Positions 34,204-44,249 of a stretch of 64,000 nucleotides of DNA are shown one piece after another. Every line of letters begins with the position of its first letter. Position 1 is the stretch's first letter. Below the pieces are notes generated by a model. That model saw only the letters and a program-made list of their open reading frames with translations, had not been told where the DNA came from and did no database searches. The stretch is taken from positions 114,249-178,248 of the forward strand of contig JABCZR010000010.1 of the NCBI GenBank assembly GCA_013289585.1. The letters are read 5' to 3'. Source of the DNA: Acidobacteriota bacterium. Its GTDB lineage: Bacteria; Acidobacteriota; Terriglobia; Acidiferrales; UBA7541. The translations under genes were made by a program, and so were the position numbers.

Positions 34204-34896
34204 ATGGCCGACCAGCCCCCAGACGACCGCTTCAAGTCCGAGATGCCCGAGATTCCGGGAGTTGCCGGACCGGGCTCGCGCCGCCCTCCCGGCACCAACC
34301 CGGCCACGCGTCTGGTGATTGGACTACTCGGCTTGCTCCTCGTCGTTTTCGTCGGCGCCCGCTGGGCTCTCCGCCCCAAGCACGCGGAGATACCCATCGC
34401 CGAGCAGCAACCGCAAATCGAAGTTCCATCGCCCGCGCCAGATCCGAGCACGCTGCTCCCGCACGCCACGGAAGCAAATCCCGGCATCGCCAACGTGGCC
34501 GAGATGGCCAAGCCCTGGTCTTCCAAACAATTCTATATTCGCAACGGACTGAGCGGCGAAAACCTCCCTGCCCTGCTCGTGCGCCTGCCATCGGCTTCTG
34601 CGTCGCAAGCCAGCAGCTACTGGGCGTTTTCCCTGAATTCACCCTACGGAAATTGCCAGCTCGAATACATCACCGATTTGGGCAAGTTGAAAAACGAGTA
34701 CGGCTTCAGCGGCGCAAAACATCCCATGGTCGGGAACCCCTGCAGCCACACGCTCTTCGACCCGCTGAAGATGGCCACGCTCCCGGGAAATTTCCTGGTC
34801 CGCGGCGCGATCGCGCAGGGCTCCGATCTCCGTCCGCCACTCGCCGTGGAAATCAAAATCCAGGGCAAAGATATTCTCGCAGTCCGCACGGAGTAG
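34204..34896 (+). CDS. Single-pass membrane protein of unknown function
   Basis: The protein has 230 residues: a Pro-rich cytoplasmic start (about 1-34), a transmembrane helix (RLVIGLLGLLLVVFVGARWA) and an outer region beginning with a Pro-rich linker (PQIEVPSPAPDPS). A globular part follows with KPWSSKQFYIRNGLSGENLP, NSPYGNCQLEYITDLGKLKN and two well-spaced cysteines (GNCQLEY, GNPCSHT) that could form a disulfide. No family was recognised. AAAGAAC precedes the ATG. It stands alone. Confidence 0.65.
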   Translation: MADQPPDDRFKSEMPEIPGVAGPGSRRPPGTNPATRLVIGLLGLLLVVFVGARWALRPKHAEIPIAEQQPQIEVPSPAPDPSTLLPHATEANPGIANVAEMAKPWSSKQFYIRNGLSGENLPALLVRLPSASASQASSYWAFSLNSPYGNCQLEYITDLGKLKNEYGFSGAKHPMVGNPCSHTLFDPLKMATLPGNFLVRGAIAQGSDLRPPLAVEIKIQGKDILAVRTE

Positions 34897-35070
34897 TTTT
34901 TGCGTTTTTAGTTGTTAGTTTTTGGTTTTAAATTTGTTCGGTGCGGTTGTAATTTGTACTTGAGACTTTTTCGGCTTTGAGTTTGTCGTTTGCGCGCTGG
35001 TCTTTTTGTATTAGATTTTTTTTGCTTCGCCGCAAGAAATCTGTTTTGAAGCGCAGCCGCTTTTTTTCGG
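34897..35070. other. G/T-rich spacer
   Basis: The plus strand here is strikingly rich in T and G and poor in C and A, unlike its GC-rich surroundings. It lies between convergent gene ends. No hairpin or ORF was recognised. Confidence 0.4.
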
Positions 35071-35403
35071 TCAGTTTGAAGCGGCGGCGCAACGGCGAAC
35101 TTCCTCTCCCATTTTCCCCATGAGCATCAGCGCCACCATCTTCTGGTCCGCCCACCACGACCACAACGGATGCTCAAACGTAGCCGGCCGGTTGTGCTCC
35201 ACAAAAAAATGCGAGATCCACGCCAGCGCATAGGAAATAACCAGCGCTGCCAGAATCCACCACCAGTGCCGCAGCGCGACCGCAAGGACCAGCAAAACCC
35301 ACCCGGTGAGGGTACCCGCCAAGTGGATCGCCCGCGTCCCCGGCTGGCTGTGCGCGCGGACATATTCGGGCCAGAAGCTTTCGAATGACGGTTCGCCACT
35401 CAT
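35071..35403 (-). CDS. DUF962 (Mpo1-like) membrane protein
   Basis: The protein has 110 residues with two to three membrane-embedded helices (GTLTGWVLLVLAVAL, WWWILAALVISYALAWI). The family signature HAGT-like HLAGTLTGW is followed by ISHFFVEHNRPATFEHPLWSW, which carries the conserved histidines. In yeast, Mpo1 is an iron-dependent dioxygenase of 2-hydroxy fatty acids with the same His pattern. The bacterial members are uncharacterised, so a fatty-acid oxidation role is only an analogy. It stands alone, divergent from a receptor gene. Confidence 0.85.
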   Translation of the reverse strand: MSGEPSFESFWPEYVRAHSQPGTRAIHLAGTLTGWVLLVLAVALRHWWWILAALVISYALAWISHFFVEHNRPATFEHPLWSWWADQKMVALMLMGKMGEEVRRCAAASN

Positions 35404-35791
35404 GCGGCAGAGAGTAACACACTTCGAAATTCTGTAGGTTTTGTGATTCGAATTGCCTTCTCTCCGATTTGAGCAGGCGTGCTCTTCCGGGTCGCCTGGT
35501 TTCTGATTCCGGCGGGCTTGGCAGCTCGAGTGGGCCCTACAGAATTCTCACCACTACGCATACCTGTATCTAAAGCGGCTAAATCCTCCAGAAGTATCGA
35601 GGTTTAGAATTTACGCCTGCCGAAATGGCGTGCAAGTCATAGAAAAGATTGCCTGTTATTCCCCACTCGTGGTGGCAAACGGCATGCATTCCTTCACGGT
35701 AATCCTGATCCCAGGTCTGCAGATCACCGGGAGTTTTCAGACTTTCGGGATTTGGAACGCAACTTGAGCCAGTTCACTTTAAGGGGGAACA
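35404..35791. other. Spacer upstream of the second receptor gene
   Basis: About 390 nt with no recognised gene. It should contain the receptor's promoter and leader. The ribosome-binding site AAGGGGG lies at its right end. Confidence 0.35.
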
Positions 35792-38700
35792 ATGATAGGT
35801 GGGAGCGAGAAACGCAATGGTGTTTTTCAAACTTTTCTCAGTTGTTGCAGACGATCCATTTTCGTGCTGCTAACAGCGGCTTTGGTGCTGCTGCTTTCGA
35901 ATCCTGCATCGGCGCAGAGGACAACCGGGACGCTGCGAGGCCAGGTGCTGGATCCTTCCGGCGCGGCGGTTCCAGATGCACCCGTTACCATCACCAATCA
36001 GGAGACCGCCGTCTCCGTCAAAGTAACGACGACATCGGCGGGAACGTATTCAATTCCCAGCCTCCTGCCGGGCCAGTACAAGATTACTGTCGAGGCTAAA
36101 GGATTTAAGAACTTCGTGGAGACAGGCATCAACGTAGTCGCCAACCAAGACAACGTGGCGGACGTGCACCTGGACTTGGGCGTGGCGACGGAGGTGGTGG
36201 AAGTATCGAGCAGCGCCGTGGAGATTCAGACGAACTCTTCGGCGTTGAACAATACGTTTGACTCGAACGCCGTGCAACTTCCCAACGCTTCTGGAACGCT
36301 GAATGGCAGCCCGCTGAACCTGGCGGTGCTGGCCCCGAACGTGGTGGCGCAACCGGGCGGTGTGACGGGAATCGGCGGGGCGGTCGGAGGAACGCGGCCG
36401 CGAGACAACAATTTCACCGTGGATGGAGTTGACGATAACAACCTCGGCGTGACAGGAAACAATTCCACGGTTATTCCGGACTCGGTCGCAGAATTCAACC
36501 TGACCACCAACCAGTTCAGCGCAGAGTATGGGCACTCGGCTGGCGGGCAGTTCAGCCTGGTGACCAAGACCGGGACGAACAGCTGGCACGGTTCGGGGGA
36601 GTGGTACAACCAGAACAGAAACTACGATTCGCTCGACAACCTCACCAAGAATGCAATCGCAGCCGGCACGATCCCCGGCAAACCGGCTTTTGACAATAAT
36701 CGATTTGGTGGCACCGTCGGCGGCCCGCTGGTAAAGAACAAGTGGTTTATCTTTGGCGCCTACGAATACACCACACTTCATGGACAGGGCACTCCCACGC
36801 CGCTAATTGAACCGACAGCAGCCGGGATGGCCACGCTTCAGGGAATGACCGCAGATTCCGCGGTATCGAACGTTCTGAAGAACTTTCCAATCGCACCAGC
36901 TGCGAACCTGGCGCCGCTCACAGTCAACGGGCAGTCCATCCCCATCGGCAACCTGATCATCATCAGTCCCGTGGGACAAAAAGAAAACGACGCGCAAATC
37001 AATACGGATTACACTTGGGGAAACCACCAGCTGGGCGCGCGTTTCCTGCTCAATCAGGGAAGCTTCATCTTCCCAGTGAATTCCACGCAGCAACTGTTCA
37101 ACCAATCGGAACTCCTGCACAACCGCAAGATCGCCCTGAGCGACGTGTGGACCATTAACAGCCGCTTGGTAAATGATCTGCGTTTGCAGTATTCCTACTT
37201 CTCCGAACCATTCATCAATCCTTGCACCGCTTGCCCGCCGGACATAACCATCGGCGAACTGGGGTTCAACACCGTGGGTCCCGGAGACAATTCGACGCAA
37301 AAACAGAATACCTATCAGATCGCCGATACTTTTTCGTGGTCCAAAAGCAAGCACAGCTTCAAGTTTGGCGGCCAGTATAATCACTTCATCTATCCGCAGT
37401 TTTTCCTGGCCCGGAGCAACGGCGATTATTGGTACAGCACGCTTCAGGAATTCATAAACGACGAGCAGGCCAACAACCTGGGAAGAACGCTGCGCAATGC
37501 TGGAACCGGGAGTTTCCTGGGGACACAAAGCGCATTTTATATATTCGGCCAGGACGACTATAAAGTGACGCGCAAACTCACGCTGAACCTGGGAATTCGT
37601 TACGAGTATTGGACCAACCCTGTAGGCGATCAGACCCAGACCCTCAACGCGATTTCAAACGTGCCGGGTGTAATCACGTTTGGCAATCCCAAGACGGACA
37701 AGAATAACTTCGCTCCGCGCGTAGGATTTGCCTACGATCCTCGCGGGGACGGCAAGACGGCCATCCGGGGCGGCTTCGGCATCGCCTATGACGTGAAGTT
37801 CCAGAACTTCGCGTCGATCACGTTGCCTCCGCAGCTGCAGAGCGAGCTAAACCCGGCTTCGGCTTGCACGCTGACGCCAAAGCCATCCTGGTGCGGGAAC
37901 CCGAATTTTGCAGGTTTCCTGGCGGGCGGCGGCCTTCCACAGACTTACATTCCACCGACCAATCAGGCGGACGCCCGGTCACTGACGACCAGCTACATCG
38001 ATGACACGGTCATGCCGAAGATTCTGACCTGGTCGCTGGGCGTTCAACATGAGGTCTATCGGAACGCCAGCATCGAAGTTCGCTACCTTGGTACGCGAGG
38101 CCTGTCACTGCCGGTACAGTACCGCCGCAACTTCGAAAGCTACTTCGACGCGGGCGGCGCTGCGCTTCCCACGTTCTTCAAGGCTTCCGACGTTCCCACA
38201 ACTTGGACTCCGGCGACACCAACCGACAACGCATTTAATAATTTCAACCCCAACAACTATGCGCAATTTGGATTTGCCGGAAACGTGACTTCCGATCCGC
38301 CCTTCGCCAGCAGCACGTACCACGCGGGATCGGTGAGTTTCACTCAACGCTCGCGCATGGGGTTGACCTTCAACGCCAACTACACCTACGCACATACGCT
38401 GGACAACGCGACCAACGAATTCTTCACCAGCCTGCTGAATCCGCGGCGCGCGCAGGACACCAATAACCTGAGCAATGACTGGGCAAGTTCTGACCTGGAC
38501 GTACGCCATAAGTTCGCTCTCTCGTGGACCTATCAGGTTCCCAACGTGAAGAGTGACAACCGGGCCTTGAAGGCGCTGGCCAATGGATTCCAACTGGGAT
38601 CCGTTTTCCTGGCGCAGACGGGGCAGCCGGTCACCCTGCAATCCGGGCTCGATTCGAATGGCAACGGCGATTCCGCGGGCGACCGCGTATTGGCGAACCC

Positions 38701-39232
38701 GTTCGGCTCCGGCTTGACCGGCTCTGACGTTTTCGCAGTGTGCGAACTGCCTGGAGGAACGACTGGATTGTCGAACGGGGGCCCGGGAGCGTTCAACGTG
38801 CCTACTGGCGTAGCGTCGGGAGGTGGTTGCTTCAATCCAAGCGATCCGACCGGCCATACGTTCTTTCCGGCTATCGGCTATACACCGGTCAACGCGAATG
38901 CGAAGTACGTGGTCGCGGGACCTGGTGTGCTGACCACCGTAGGCCGCAACAGCTTGACCACTCCAGGCTTCTCCACACTGAATTTGTCTGTGGCGAAGAA
39001 CATCCACTTCAGCGAATCAAAGTATCTGCAGCTCAAGGTGGATATTTTCAACATCCTCAACCATCCGAGTTACGCTCTCAGCAACGGGAACGTATTCAGC
39101 ACGGCGGGAATTACAACGGCAACGACGACACAGGGCTACGTCCTTCCAACGGACCCGAACTTCCTGCATCCGTCGTCGTTCTTCAGCGGAGGAATCCGCT
39201 CGATGACTCTGGGAATGAAGTTCGTTTTCTAG
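35792..39232 (+). CDS. Oar-like TonB-dependent receptor with carboxypeptidase-regulatory-like domain
   Basis: The protein has 1146 residues. A signal peptide (SIFVLLTAALVLLLSNPASA) leads to the regulatory-like sandwich (GTLRGQVLDPSGAAVPDAPV) at about 45-125. The plug follows (TVDGVDDNNLGVTGNNSTVI, FSAEYGHSAGGQFSLVTKTG), then a barrel ending in MTLGMKFVF. It is the same family as the receptor ending near 27.7 kb but clearly divergent from it. AAGGGGG lies upstream of the ATG. A textbook terminator follows. The next gene is a Tat-exported M24 peptidase, so a peptide or protein-derived ligand is one possibility; no sugar gene is adjacent. Confidence 0.9.
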   Translation: MIGGSEKRNGVFQTFLSCCRRSIFVLLTAALVLLLSNPASAQRTTGTLRGQVLDPSGAAVPDAPVTITNQETAVSVKVTTTSAGTYSIPSLLPGQYKITVEAKGFKNFVETGINVVANQDNVADVHLDLGVATEVVEVSSSAVEIQTNSSALNNTFDSNAVQLPNASGTLNGSPLNLAVLAPNVVAQPGGVTGIGGAVGGTRPRDNNFTVDGVDDNNLGVTGNNSTVIPDSVAEFNLTTNQFSAEYGHSAGGQFSLVTKTGTNSWHGSGEWYNQNRNYDSLDNLTKNAIAAGTIPGKPAFDNNRFGGTVGGPLVKNKWFIFGAYEYTTLHGQGTPTPLIEPTAAGMATLQGMTADSAVSNVLKNFPIAPAANLAPLTVNGQSIPIGNLIIISPVGQKENDAQINTDYTWGNHQLGARFLLNQGSFIFPVNSTQQLFNQSELLHNRKIALSDVWTINSRLVNDLRLQYSYFSEPFINPCTACPPDITIGELGFNTVGPGDNSTQKQNTYQIADTFSWSKSKHSFKFGGQYNHFIYPQFFLARSNGDYWYSTLQEFINDEQANNLGRTLRNAGTGSFLGTQSAFYIFGQDDYKVTRKLTLNLGIRYEYWTNPVGDQTQTLNAISNVPGVITFGNPKTDKNNFAPRVGFAYDPRGDGKTAIRGGFGIAYDVKFQNFASITLPPQLQSELNPASACTLTPKPSWCGNPNFAGFLAGGGLPQTYIPPTNQADARSLTTSYIDDTVMPKILTWSLGVQHEVYRNASIEVRYLGTRGLSLPVQYRRNFESYFDAGGAALPTFFKASDVPTTWTPATPTDNAFNNFNPNNYAQFGFAGNVTSDPPFASSTYHAGSVSFTQRSRMGLTFNANYTYAHTLDNATNEFFTSLLNPRRAQDTNNLSNDWASSDLDVRHKFALSWTYQVPNVKSDNRALKALANGFQLGSVFLAQTGQPVTLQSGLDSNGNGDSAGDRVLANPFGSGLTGSDVFAVCELPGGTTGLSNGGPGAFNVPTGVASGGGCFNPSDPTGHTFFPAIGYTPVNANAKYVVAGPGVLTTVGRNSLTTPGFSTLNLSVAKNIHFSESKYLQLKVDIFNILNHPSYALSNGNVFSTAGITTATTTQGYVLPTDPNFLHPSSFFSGGIRSMTLGMKFVF

Positions 39233-39255
39233 AGGCTCATGTCAGCTGTCCGTTT

Positions 39256-39290
39256 CGGGAGGTGCCCAATGGGCACCTCCCGTTTTTTTT
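39256..39290 (+). terminator. Intrinsic terminator after the second receptor gene
   Basis: Arms CGGGAGGTGCCCA and TGGGCACCTCCCG pair perfectly and are followed by eight T bases, 24 nt after the receptor stop codon. Confidence 0.93.
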
Positions 39291-39386
39291 GGAGATCCCG
39301 ATTGCCGCAGGCCATGATTTTCATTCTTGCGATCGCCGAAGTGTCTTGACAAGCTGTGGTCCTGCCAGCTAAACCTCTTCACTGAC

Positions 39387-40694
39387 ATGAACAAAACAAT
39401 TCTGGATTCAGTTTTCCAGCCGTCGCGCCGAAATTTTCTGAAAGGGACAGCAGCGGCTTCGGCGCTGGCGCTTACTCCGCGAGCCGTTATCGCAGCGGAT
39501 GACATACCCGGGAGTCTTCCTGCGGCGTTCGCTGGATTGAAACCGCTGGGCTCGCGAGTTCACCCGATTCAGGCGGAAGAGTTTCACGAGCGGCTGATGC
39601 ATGCGCAAAAGCTGATGTCCGTGCCGGGGTCGAAGTTCGACGCGCTTTTTTTCGCGCCTGGCACTTCTCTCTACTACTTCACGGGAATTCGCTGGGGAAT
39701 GAGCGAGCGCCTGCTGGGATTGGTGTTGCCGCGGGCGGGTGAACCGATCGTGGTGGTTCCAGCGTTCGAGGAAGGCCGCTTACGGGAGAAGCTGCATTTT
39801 GCGGCAGAAGTACGCGTATGGCAGGAAGACCAGAGCCCGACGAAAATCACCGCGGGCGCACTGGCGGATCGTGGAATTCGAACGGGGCGCATGGGCGTGG
39901 AAGAAACCACGCCGTTTACGTTTTCCGATCATTTGCGGGGAGCGGCGCCGGGATTCGAATACGTCTCCGCAGATACGGTGACCATCGCTTGCCGGGGGCG
40001 GAAGTCGGCTCATGAATTGGAGCTGATACGGCTGGCTTGTGAAGCGACTTGCGATGTGTTTCGCGCGGTCTTTGCATCGCTGAAGGCGGGGATGTCGCAA
40101 GAGGAAATCGGGAGGCTGGTGGAAGGCGGTTTTTTGAAAATGGGTTTAAGAGGCGGCGCACTGGTATTGCTGGGCGCTTCGGCCGCGCTGCCGCATGGCA
40201 CGATTCAGCCGCAAAAACTTAAGGAAGGCGACGTGGTGTTGATCGACGGCGGTTGTACGGTGGATGGTTACGAATCGGATGTAACACGCACCGGCGTATT
40301 TGGAAAACCCTCTGAGAAGATTTCGAGTGTCTACGAAATTGTCCGAAACGCCCAGAACGCGGCCTTGGATGCGGCACGCGCAGGCAAACTTTCGGGCACC
40401 GTGGATGATGCGGCGCGCGAGGTGGTCACCGACGCGGGATATAGGCCGGACTACAAGTATTTCACGCACCGGCTGGGGCACGGGATTGGGTTGGACGGGC
40501 ATGAGCATCCGTATCTGGTACGCGGGAGCAAAACGGAACTGGAGCCAGGAATGACGTTTTCGAATGAGCCGGGAATCTACATTGTGGGAGAGTTCGGGTT
40601 GCGGTGCGAGGACGATATGGTCATCGTTGGGGATGGGCCAGCGCAGTTGCTTACGCCGGGGTTTCCTGTATCGCTGGAGAAGCCGCTGGGATGA
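39387..40694 (+). CDS. Tat-exported M24 family metallopeptidase (Xaa-Pro aminopeptidase-like)
   Basis: The protein has 435 residues with a twin-arginine leader (SRRNFLKGTAAASALALTPR). A creatinase-like N-terminal domain (about 65-195) is followed by the pita-bread catalytic domain. Dinuclear metal ligands are visible: two Asp in LIDGGCTVDGYESDVTRT, His in HRLGHGIGLDGHEH, Glu in SNEPGIYI and Glu in LRCEDDMVI. It probably removes residues from Xaa-Pro peptides in the periplasm; other M24 proteins cleave non-peptide substrates, so specificity is open. It follows the receptor's terminator, so it needs its own promoter. Confidence 0.87.
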   Translation: MNKTILDSVFQPSRRNFLKGTAAASALALTPRAVIAADDIPGSLPAAFAGLKPLGSRVHPIQAEEFHERLMHAQKLMSVPGSKFDALFFAPGTSLYYFTGIRWGMSERLLGLVLPRAGEPIVVVPAFEEGRLREKLHFAAEVRVWQEDQSPTKITAGALADRGIRTGRMGVEETTPFTFSDHLRGAAPGFEYVSADTVTIACRGRKSAHELELIRLACEATCDVFRAVFASLKAGMSQEEIGRLVEGGFLKMGLRGGALVLLGASAALPHGTIQPQKLKEGDVVLIDGGCTVDGYESDVTRTGVFGKPSEKISSVYEIVRNAQNAALDAARAGKLSGTVDDAAREVVTDAGYRPDYKYFTHRLGHGIGLDGHEHPYLVRGSKTELEPGMTFSNEPGIYIVGEFGLRCEDDMVIVGDGPAQLLTPGFPVSLEKPLG

Positions 40695-40731
40695 AAGCGG
40701 AGATCAGTGATCAGAAATCTGAGATCAGCGA

Positions 40732-41724
40732 TTAGAGGTCCGCTTGGCGGGCGGCGCAGAAATCGACGATGCGCTGTTCGGCCCAGAAGCGTTCGGGGCC
40801 GCTGAATTTTGAAATGAAGCCGCAGTGGCCGCCATGCTTCGGCGCGACGAACTGGATCGCGGGATTTTCGCTGACTTTTGCGGCCAGGAAAGAAGCGTAC
40901 GGAACGAACGGATCGTCCTGCGCGGTGATCATCAGGAGCGGGACGCGTATTTGAGCGGCGACGCGTTTCGCGCCGACGTGATCGTAATAATCCTGGGCGT
41001 TGCGGTATCCAAATTGCGGGGCGGTGATGACGTCGTCGAATTGCCGGACTGTTCGAACCGGTCCGAGGCCATCGCTGCGGTAGCGCTCAGGAAACAGTTT
41101 CTGCTTTCTCGCGTAGCGGGACATCAGGCCGTTCACAAAGCGCCGCTGGTAAACGTAATTTTCCAGGCGCTCGAGCGCATCGGCGGAGGCTCCAAGATCA
41201 ATCGCCGGACAAACCACGCCTATTCCTCGCAGAGCTTTGGGGACTGCCGAGCCAAATTCTCCAGCCATTTTGGTGACAAGATTTCCGCCCATGGAATAGC
41301 CGGCGAAGAAGATCTGTTTGAAGCCATCGCCGCTCGATAATTCTTCGAAGACGGCACGGTAGTCGGCGCTCATCCCGGAGTTGTACAGGGTCGGCGTTAA
41401 GGCTTCCGTTCCCCCACAGTTGCGCTGATTCATACGCACAACGTGAAAGCCGCGGTGGAAGGCCTTCTCTGCGATGCCTCGCATGTAGTTCGAATCGCTG
41501 GAACCTTCGAGACCGTGCACGACGACGATCACGGGGGCGTCTTTGCGTTTACCGGGCTGCCAGTGGCAATGCGCAAGCAGCTTTGACTCCGGATCGACCT
41601 CAAACAGCCTGGCCTCCGCAGTCGGGATGTCAAATCGCCGGGGCACAAAAGCCGAGGCAATGGTCATGAGGTGCCCGTTTTTCAACAGGGGGTACGGCTC
41701 AAAATCAGCGAAGGTGACTTCCAT
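40732..41724 (-). CDS. Alpha/beta hydrolase of the YheT family
   Basis: The protein has 330 residues. Features are the early GHLMTIASAFVPRR segment, the oxyanion-hole HGLEGSSDSNYMRGIA, the nucleophile elbow GYSMGGN (Ser near 144), an acid in AQDDPF and the catalytic His in GGHCGF. This set fits the YheT/ABHD1-3 group of esterase-lipase-like hydrolases. No signal peptide is seen. The substrate is unknown. It is divergent from guaB with a 216-nt spacer and converges on the M24 peptidase gene. Confidence 0.87.
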   Translation of the reverse strand: MEVTFADFEPYPLLKNGHLMTIASAFVPRRFDIPTAEARLFEVDPESKLLAHCHWQPGKRKDAPVIVVVHGLEGSSDSNYMRGIAEKAFHRGFHVVRMNQRNCGGTEALTPTLYNSGMSADYRAVFEELSSGDGFKQIFFAGYSMGGNLVTKMAGEFGSAVPKALRGIGVVCPAIDLGASADALERLENYVYQRRFVNGLMSRYARKQKLFPERYRSDGLGPVRTVRQFDDVITAPQFGYRNAQDYYDHVGAKRVAAQIRVPLLMITAQDDPFVPYASFLAAKVSENPAIQFVAPKHGGHCGFISKFSGPERFWAEQRIVDFCAARQADL

Positions 41725-41860
41725 CGTCGAGTTCTATTCTACACATGCCCGCAGGGCTTCCCGTTGCCATTCCTGCGGCTAATTTGACCAGAAATGCGTT
41801 GACCCCTATAATGGGGGATTCACCGTGATGCATTTTTTTCGATTTGATGAATTCTTCTTC

Positions 41861-41886
41861 CAGCCCGGCGGGAACCCGCTGGGCTG
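41861..41886 (+). promoter_or_regulatory. Hairpin in the guaB leader
   Basis: Arms CAGCCCGGCGGG and CCCGCTGGGCTG (one G-U pair) flank AA, followed by CGTTGTTTTA. The hairpin is about 55 nt before the guaB start. The T-run is interrupted, so termination or attenuation is uncertain. Confidence 0.4.
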
Positions 41887-41940
41887 CGTTGTTTTATGGC
41901 GCTTGTTTGGGGGCGCCCACTCTTCCGACGTGAGGCTGGA

Positions 41941-43401
41941 ATGAACGAAGGTCCGATTTCCGAAGGTCTTACTTTTGACGACGTGCTGCTGTTGCCCGGC
42001 AAGTCCGGCGTGCTGCCGACCGAGGTGGACACGCGCACGCACTTCACACGCAACCTGGCTCTGAACATCCCGCTGGCCTCCTCGGCGATGGATACGGTAA
42101 CCGAATCGCGGCTGGCGATTGCGATCTCGCGGCAGGGTGGCATCGGCATCGTGCACCGCAACATGCCCATTGACCGGCAAGGTGAAGAGGTGGACCGGGT
42201 AAAGCGTTCGGAAAGCGGGATGATCGTTGACCCCGTCACCATTTCTCCGGACATCACGCTGCGGCAGGCGTTGGAGATTATGACCAAGTACCGCATCTCC
42301 GGGCTGCCGGTGACGCGCGGTTCGCGATTGACGGGAATTCTTACCAATCGCGACTTGCGGTTTGAGAAGAATCACACGCAGCTGGTCAGCTCGGTGATGA
42401 CGAAGGAAAACCTGGTTACCGTTCCCGTAGGCACGACGCTCGAAGAAGCGGAACGCATCCTGCAGAAGCACCGCATCGAAAAACTTCTGGTGGTGGACAA
42501 GGACTTTAATCTCAAGGGCCTCATCACCGTCAAAGACATTCAGAAAAAACTGGAGTATCCGCGGGCGGCGAAGGACGAGCAGGGCCGGCTGCGCGTGGGC
42601 GCGGCGGTTGGTGCAACAGGAGATTTCCTTGAGCGAGCGGTGGAGATGGCCAAAGCCAAGGCGGACGTTCTGGCGATCGATACGGCGCACGGTCATTCCG
42701 AGCGCGTGATGGATGCGATCAAGGCGATTCGGCATCGATTGCCGGAGATGCAGGTGGTTGCGGGAAATGTCGCGACTTATGAGGGCGCGAAGGATTTGAT
42801 TTCGCTAGGGATCGATGGGCTAAAGGTGGGGATCGGGCCCGGGTCCATCTGCACGACGCGCGTGGTTACGGGCGCGGGCGTGCCGCAGCTTACGGCGATC
42901 CTGGAGGCATCGCGCGCGGCGAAGGGCACGGACGTGCCGATCATCGCAGATGGCGGTATCAAGTATTCGGGCGACATTACCAAGGCGGTCGCGGCGGGCG
43001 CTGCTTGCGTGATGATTGGCAGCCTTTTCGCAGGAACGGAAGAGGCTCCAGGAGAAACGATTTTGTATCAGGGGCGGACTTTCAAGTCATATCGCGGGAT
43101 GGGATCTACAGGGGCGATGGAAGCGGGTTCGGCGGACCGCTACGCGCAGGAAAGCGCAGAGCGAGGCAAGTCCGTGCCGGAAGGCGTCGAGGGCAGAGTG
43201 GCATACAAAGGATCGCTAGGCGCCCTGACGGATCAATTGGTGGGCGGACTGAAGAGCGGCATGGGATACGCTGGTGCGAACACGCTGAAGGAACTGACGG
43301 AGAAGAGCCGCTTCATCCGGATCACGGCCGCGGGGCTGCGCGAGAGTCACGTACACGACGTTATTATCACGAAAGAGGCGCCGAACTATCGCATGGAGTA
43401 G
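41941..43401 (+). CDS. guaB: Inosine-5'-monophosphate dehydrogenase
   Basis: The protein has 486 residues, the usual length; an upstream in-frame ATG would add 15 residues but lacks a good site, while GAGG precedes this one. It oxidises IMP to XMP with NAD+, the committed step to GMP. The barrel begins [10 protein letters not shown]; two CBS domains occupy about 95-205; the catalytic Cys304 is in [11 protein letters not shown]; the flap has [10 protein letters not shown], and a C-terminal [10 protein letters not shown] closes the potassium site region. It is followed 74 nt later by a VanZ-like gene. Core metabolic gene with no oddities. Confidence 0.97.
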   Translation: MNEGPISEGLTFDDVLLLPGKSGVLPTEVDTRTHFTRNLALNIPLASSAMDTVTESRLAIAISRQGGIGIVHRNMPIDRQGEEVDRVKRSESGMIVDPVTISPDITLRQALEIMTKYRISGLPVTRGSRLTGILTNRDLRFEKNHTQLVSSVMTKENLVTVPVGTTLEEAERILQKHRIEKLLVVDKDFNLKGLITVKDIQKKLEYPRAAKDEQGRLRVGAAVGATGDFLERAVEMAKAKADVLAIDTAHGHSERVMDAIKAIRHRLPEMQVVAGNVATYEGAKDLISLGIDGLKVGIGPGSICTTRVVTGAGVPQLTAILEASRAAKGTDVPIIADGGIKYSGDITKAVAAGAACVMIGSLFAGTEEAPGETILYQGRTFKSYRGMGSTGAMEAGSADRYAQESAERGKSVPEGVEGRVAYKGSLGALTDQLVGGLKSGMGYAGANTLKELTEKSRFIRITAAGLRESHVHDVIITKEAPNYRME

Positions 43402-43475
43402 GGCGAATGGAATAGGCGCATGGAATCAGGACGGATGCATAGCACGAAAAAAAAGGAAACGGGAGTGAATTCTTA

Positions 43476-44027
43476 GTGCCGGAAAGCCAGCCCTGGCGCA
43501 ATCCGCGCCCCGCACCACAATTGGCGGAGATTCAGGCTCGCATGCGTCCGCCGCGCGCGTGGAATTGGATGCGCGCGTGGTGGCCGGCCATCGTGTGGGC
43601 TTGCGTGATTTTCTCGATGTCCACGGACACGTTTTCTTCGGAACACACAGCTTCCGTTCTGGAGCCCGTGCTGCGCTGGTTGATTCCGTCGCTCACGGAC
43701 GAGCGGTTCGAGCTTATCCATCACATCATTCGAAAGAGCGCGCACTTCAGCGAATACTTCGTGTTTTGCCTGTTTTTGTATCGAGGCGTGCGCGCTGGGC
43801 GCATGGGATGGCGCTGGACTTGGGGAATCGCGGCGCTCTCCGTTGCGGCTGGATATTCGGTGCTGGATGAGATTCATCAGGCGTTCGTGGCCAGCCGCAC
43901 GGCTTCTGCCTATGATTCACTGCTGGACTCGGCTGGAGCTTTCGCCGCTTTTGCGTTTCTGTGGCTGTGGTTTCGCTGGAGGCGCACCGCGGCTCCCGCA
44001 CATTCCGCCAACGAACCTGCGCTCTAG
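43476..44027 (+). CDS. VanZ-like family membrane protein
   Basis: The protein has 183 residues from a GTG start preceded by GGGAG. Four hydrophobic helices are seen, the first WWPAIVWACVIFSMSTDTF. The family signature is present: RKSAHFSEYFVFCLFLYRG and DEIHQAFVASRTASAYDSLL then DSAGA. The family is named after VanZ, which gives low-level teicoplanin resistance by an unclear mechanism; most members, like this one, are chromosomal proteins of unknown role. The basic, Pro-rich N-terminus is cytoplasmic. Confidence 0.87.
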   Translation: MPESQPWRNPRPAPQLAEIQARMRPPRAWNWMRAWWPAIVWACVIFSMSTDTFSSEHTASVLEPVLRWLIPSLTDERFELIHHIIRKSAHFSEYFVFCLFLYRGVRAGRMGWRWTWGIAALSVAAGYSVLDEIHQAFVASRTASAYDSLLDSAGAFAAFAFLWLWFRWRRTAAPAHSANEPAL

Positions 44028-44249
44028 ACTCCTTCGCACAACCTCGAACTGGAACTTCGAAAGAATATCGTGGGAGTTGTGCAACCTGCGGATCCAGCCG
44101 CCGGGATTCAGAAATAGATTGTACTTGCGAACTAGCCCGGTTGCGTGGGACAACTGAGAATCTCGCCGGTCAAGGCGGGCCTCGGCGGTCTGAAATCGGG
44201 AGCAGCGAAGACCCAGAGAATCGTTCTGCGCTGGGAGGTGATTCGCAAG

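Noticed and set aside
40697..40731. Repeated GATCAG words (also near 160-170) as a repeat family
   Set aside because: The units are short, irregular and limited to two spacers, so chance or simple local slippage explains them.
41725..41940. Purine or guanidine riboswitch upstream of guaB
   Set aside because: Only a single hairpin is visible; the conserved multi-helix cores of these riboswitches were not found.
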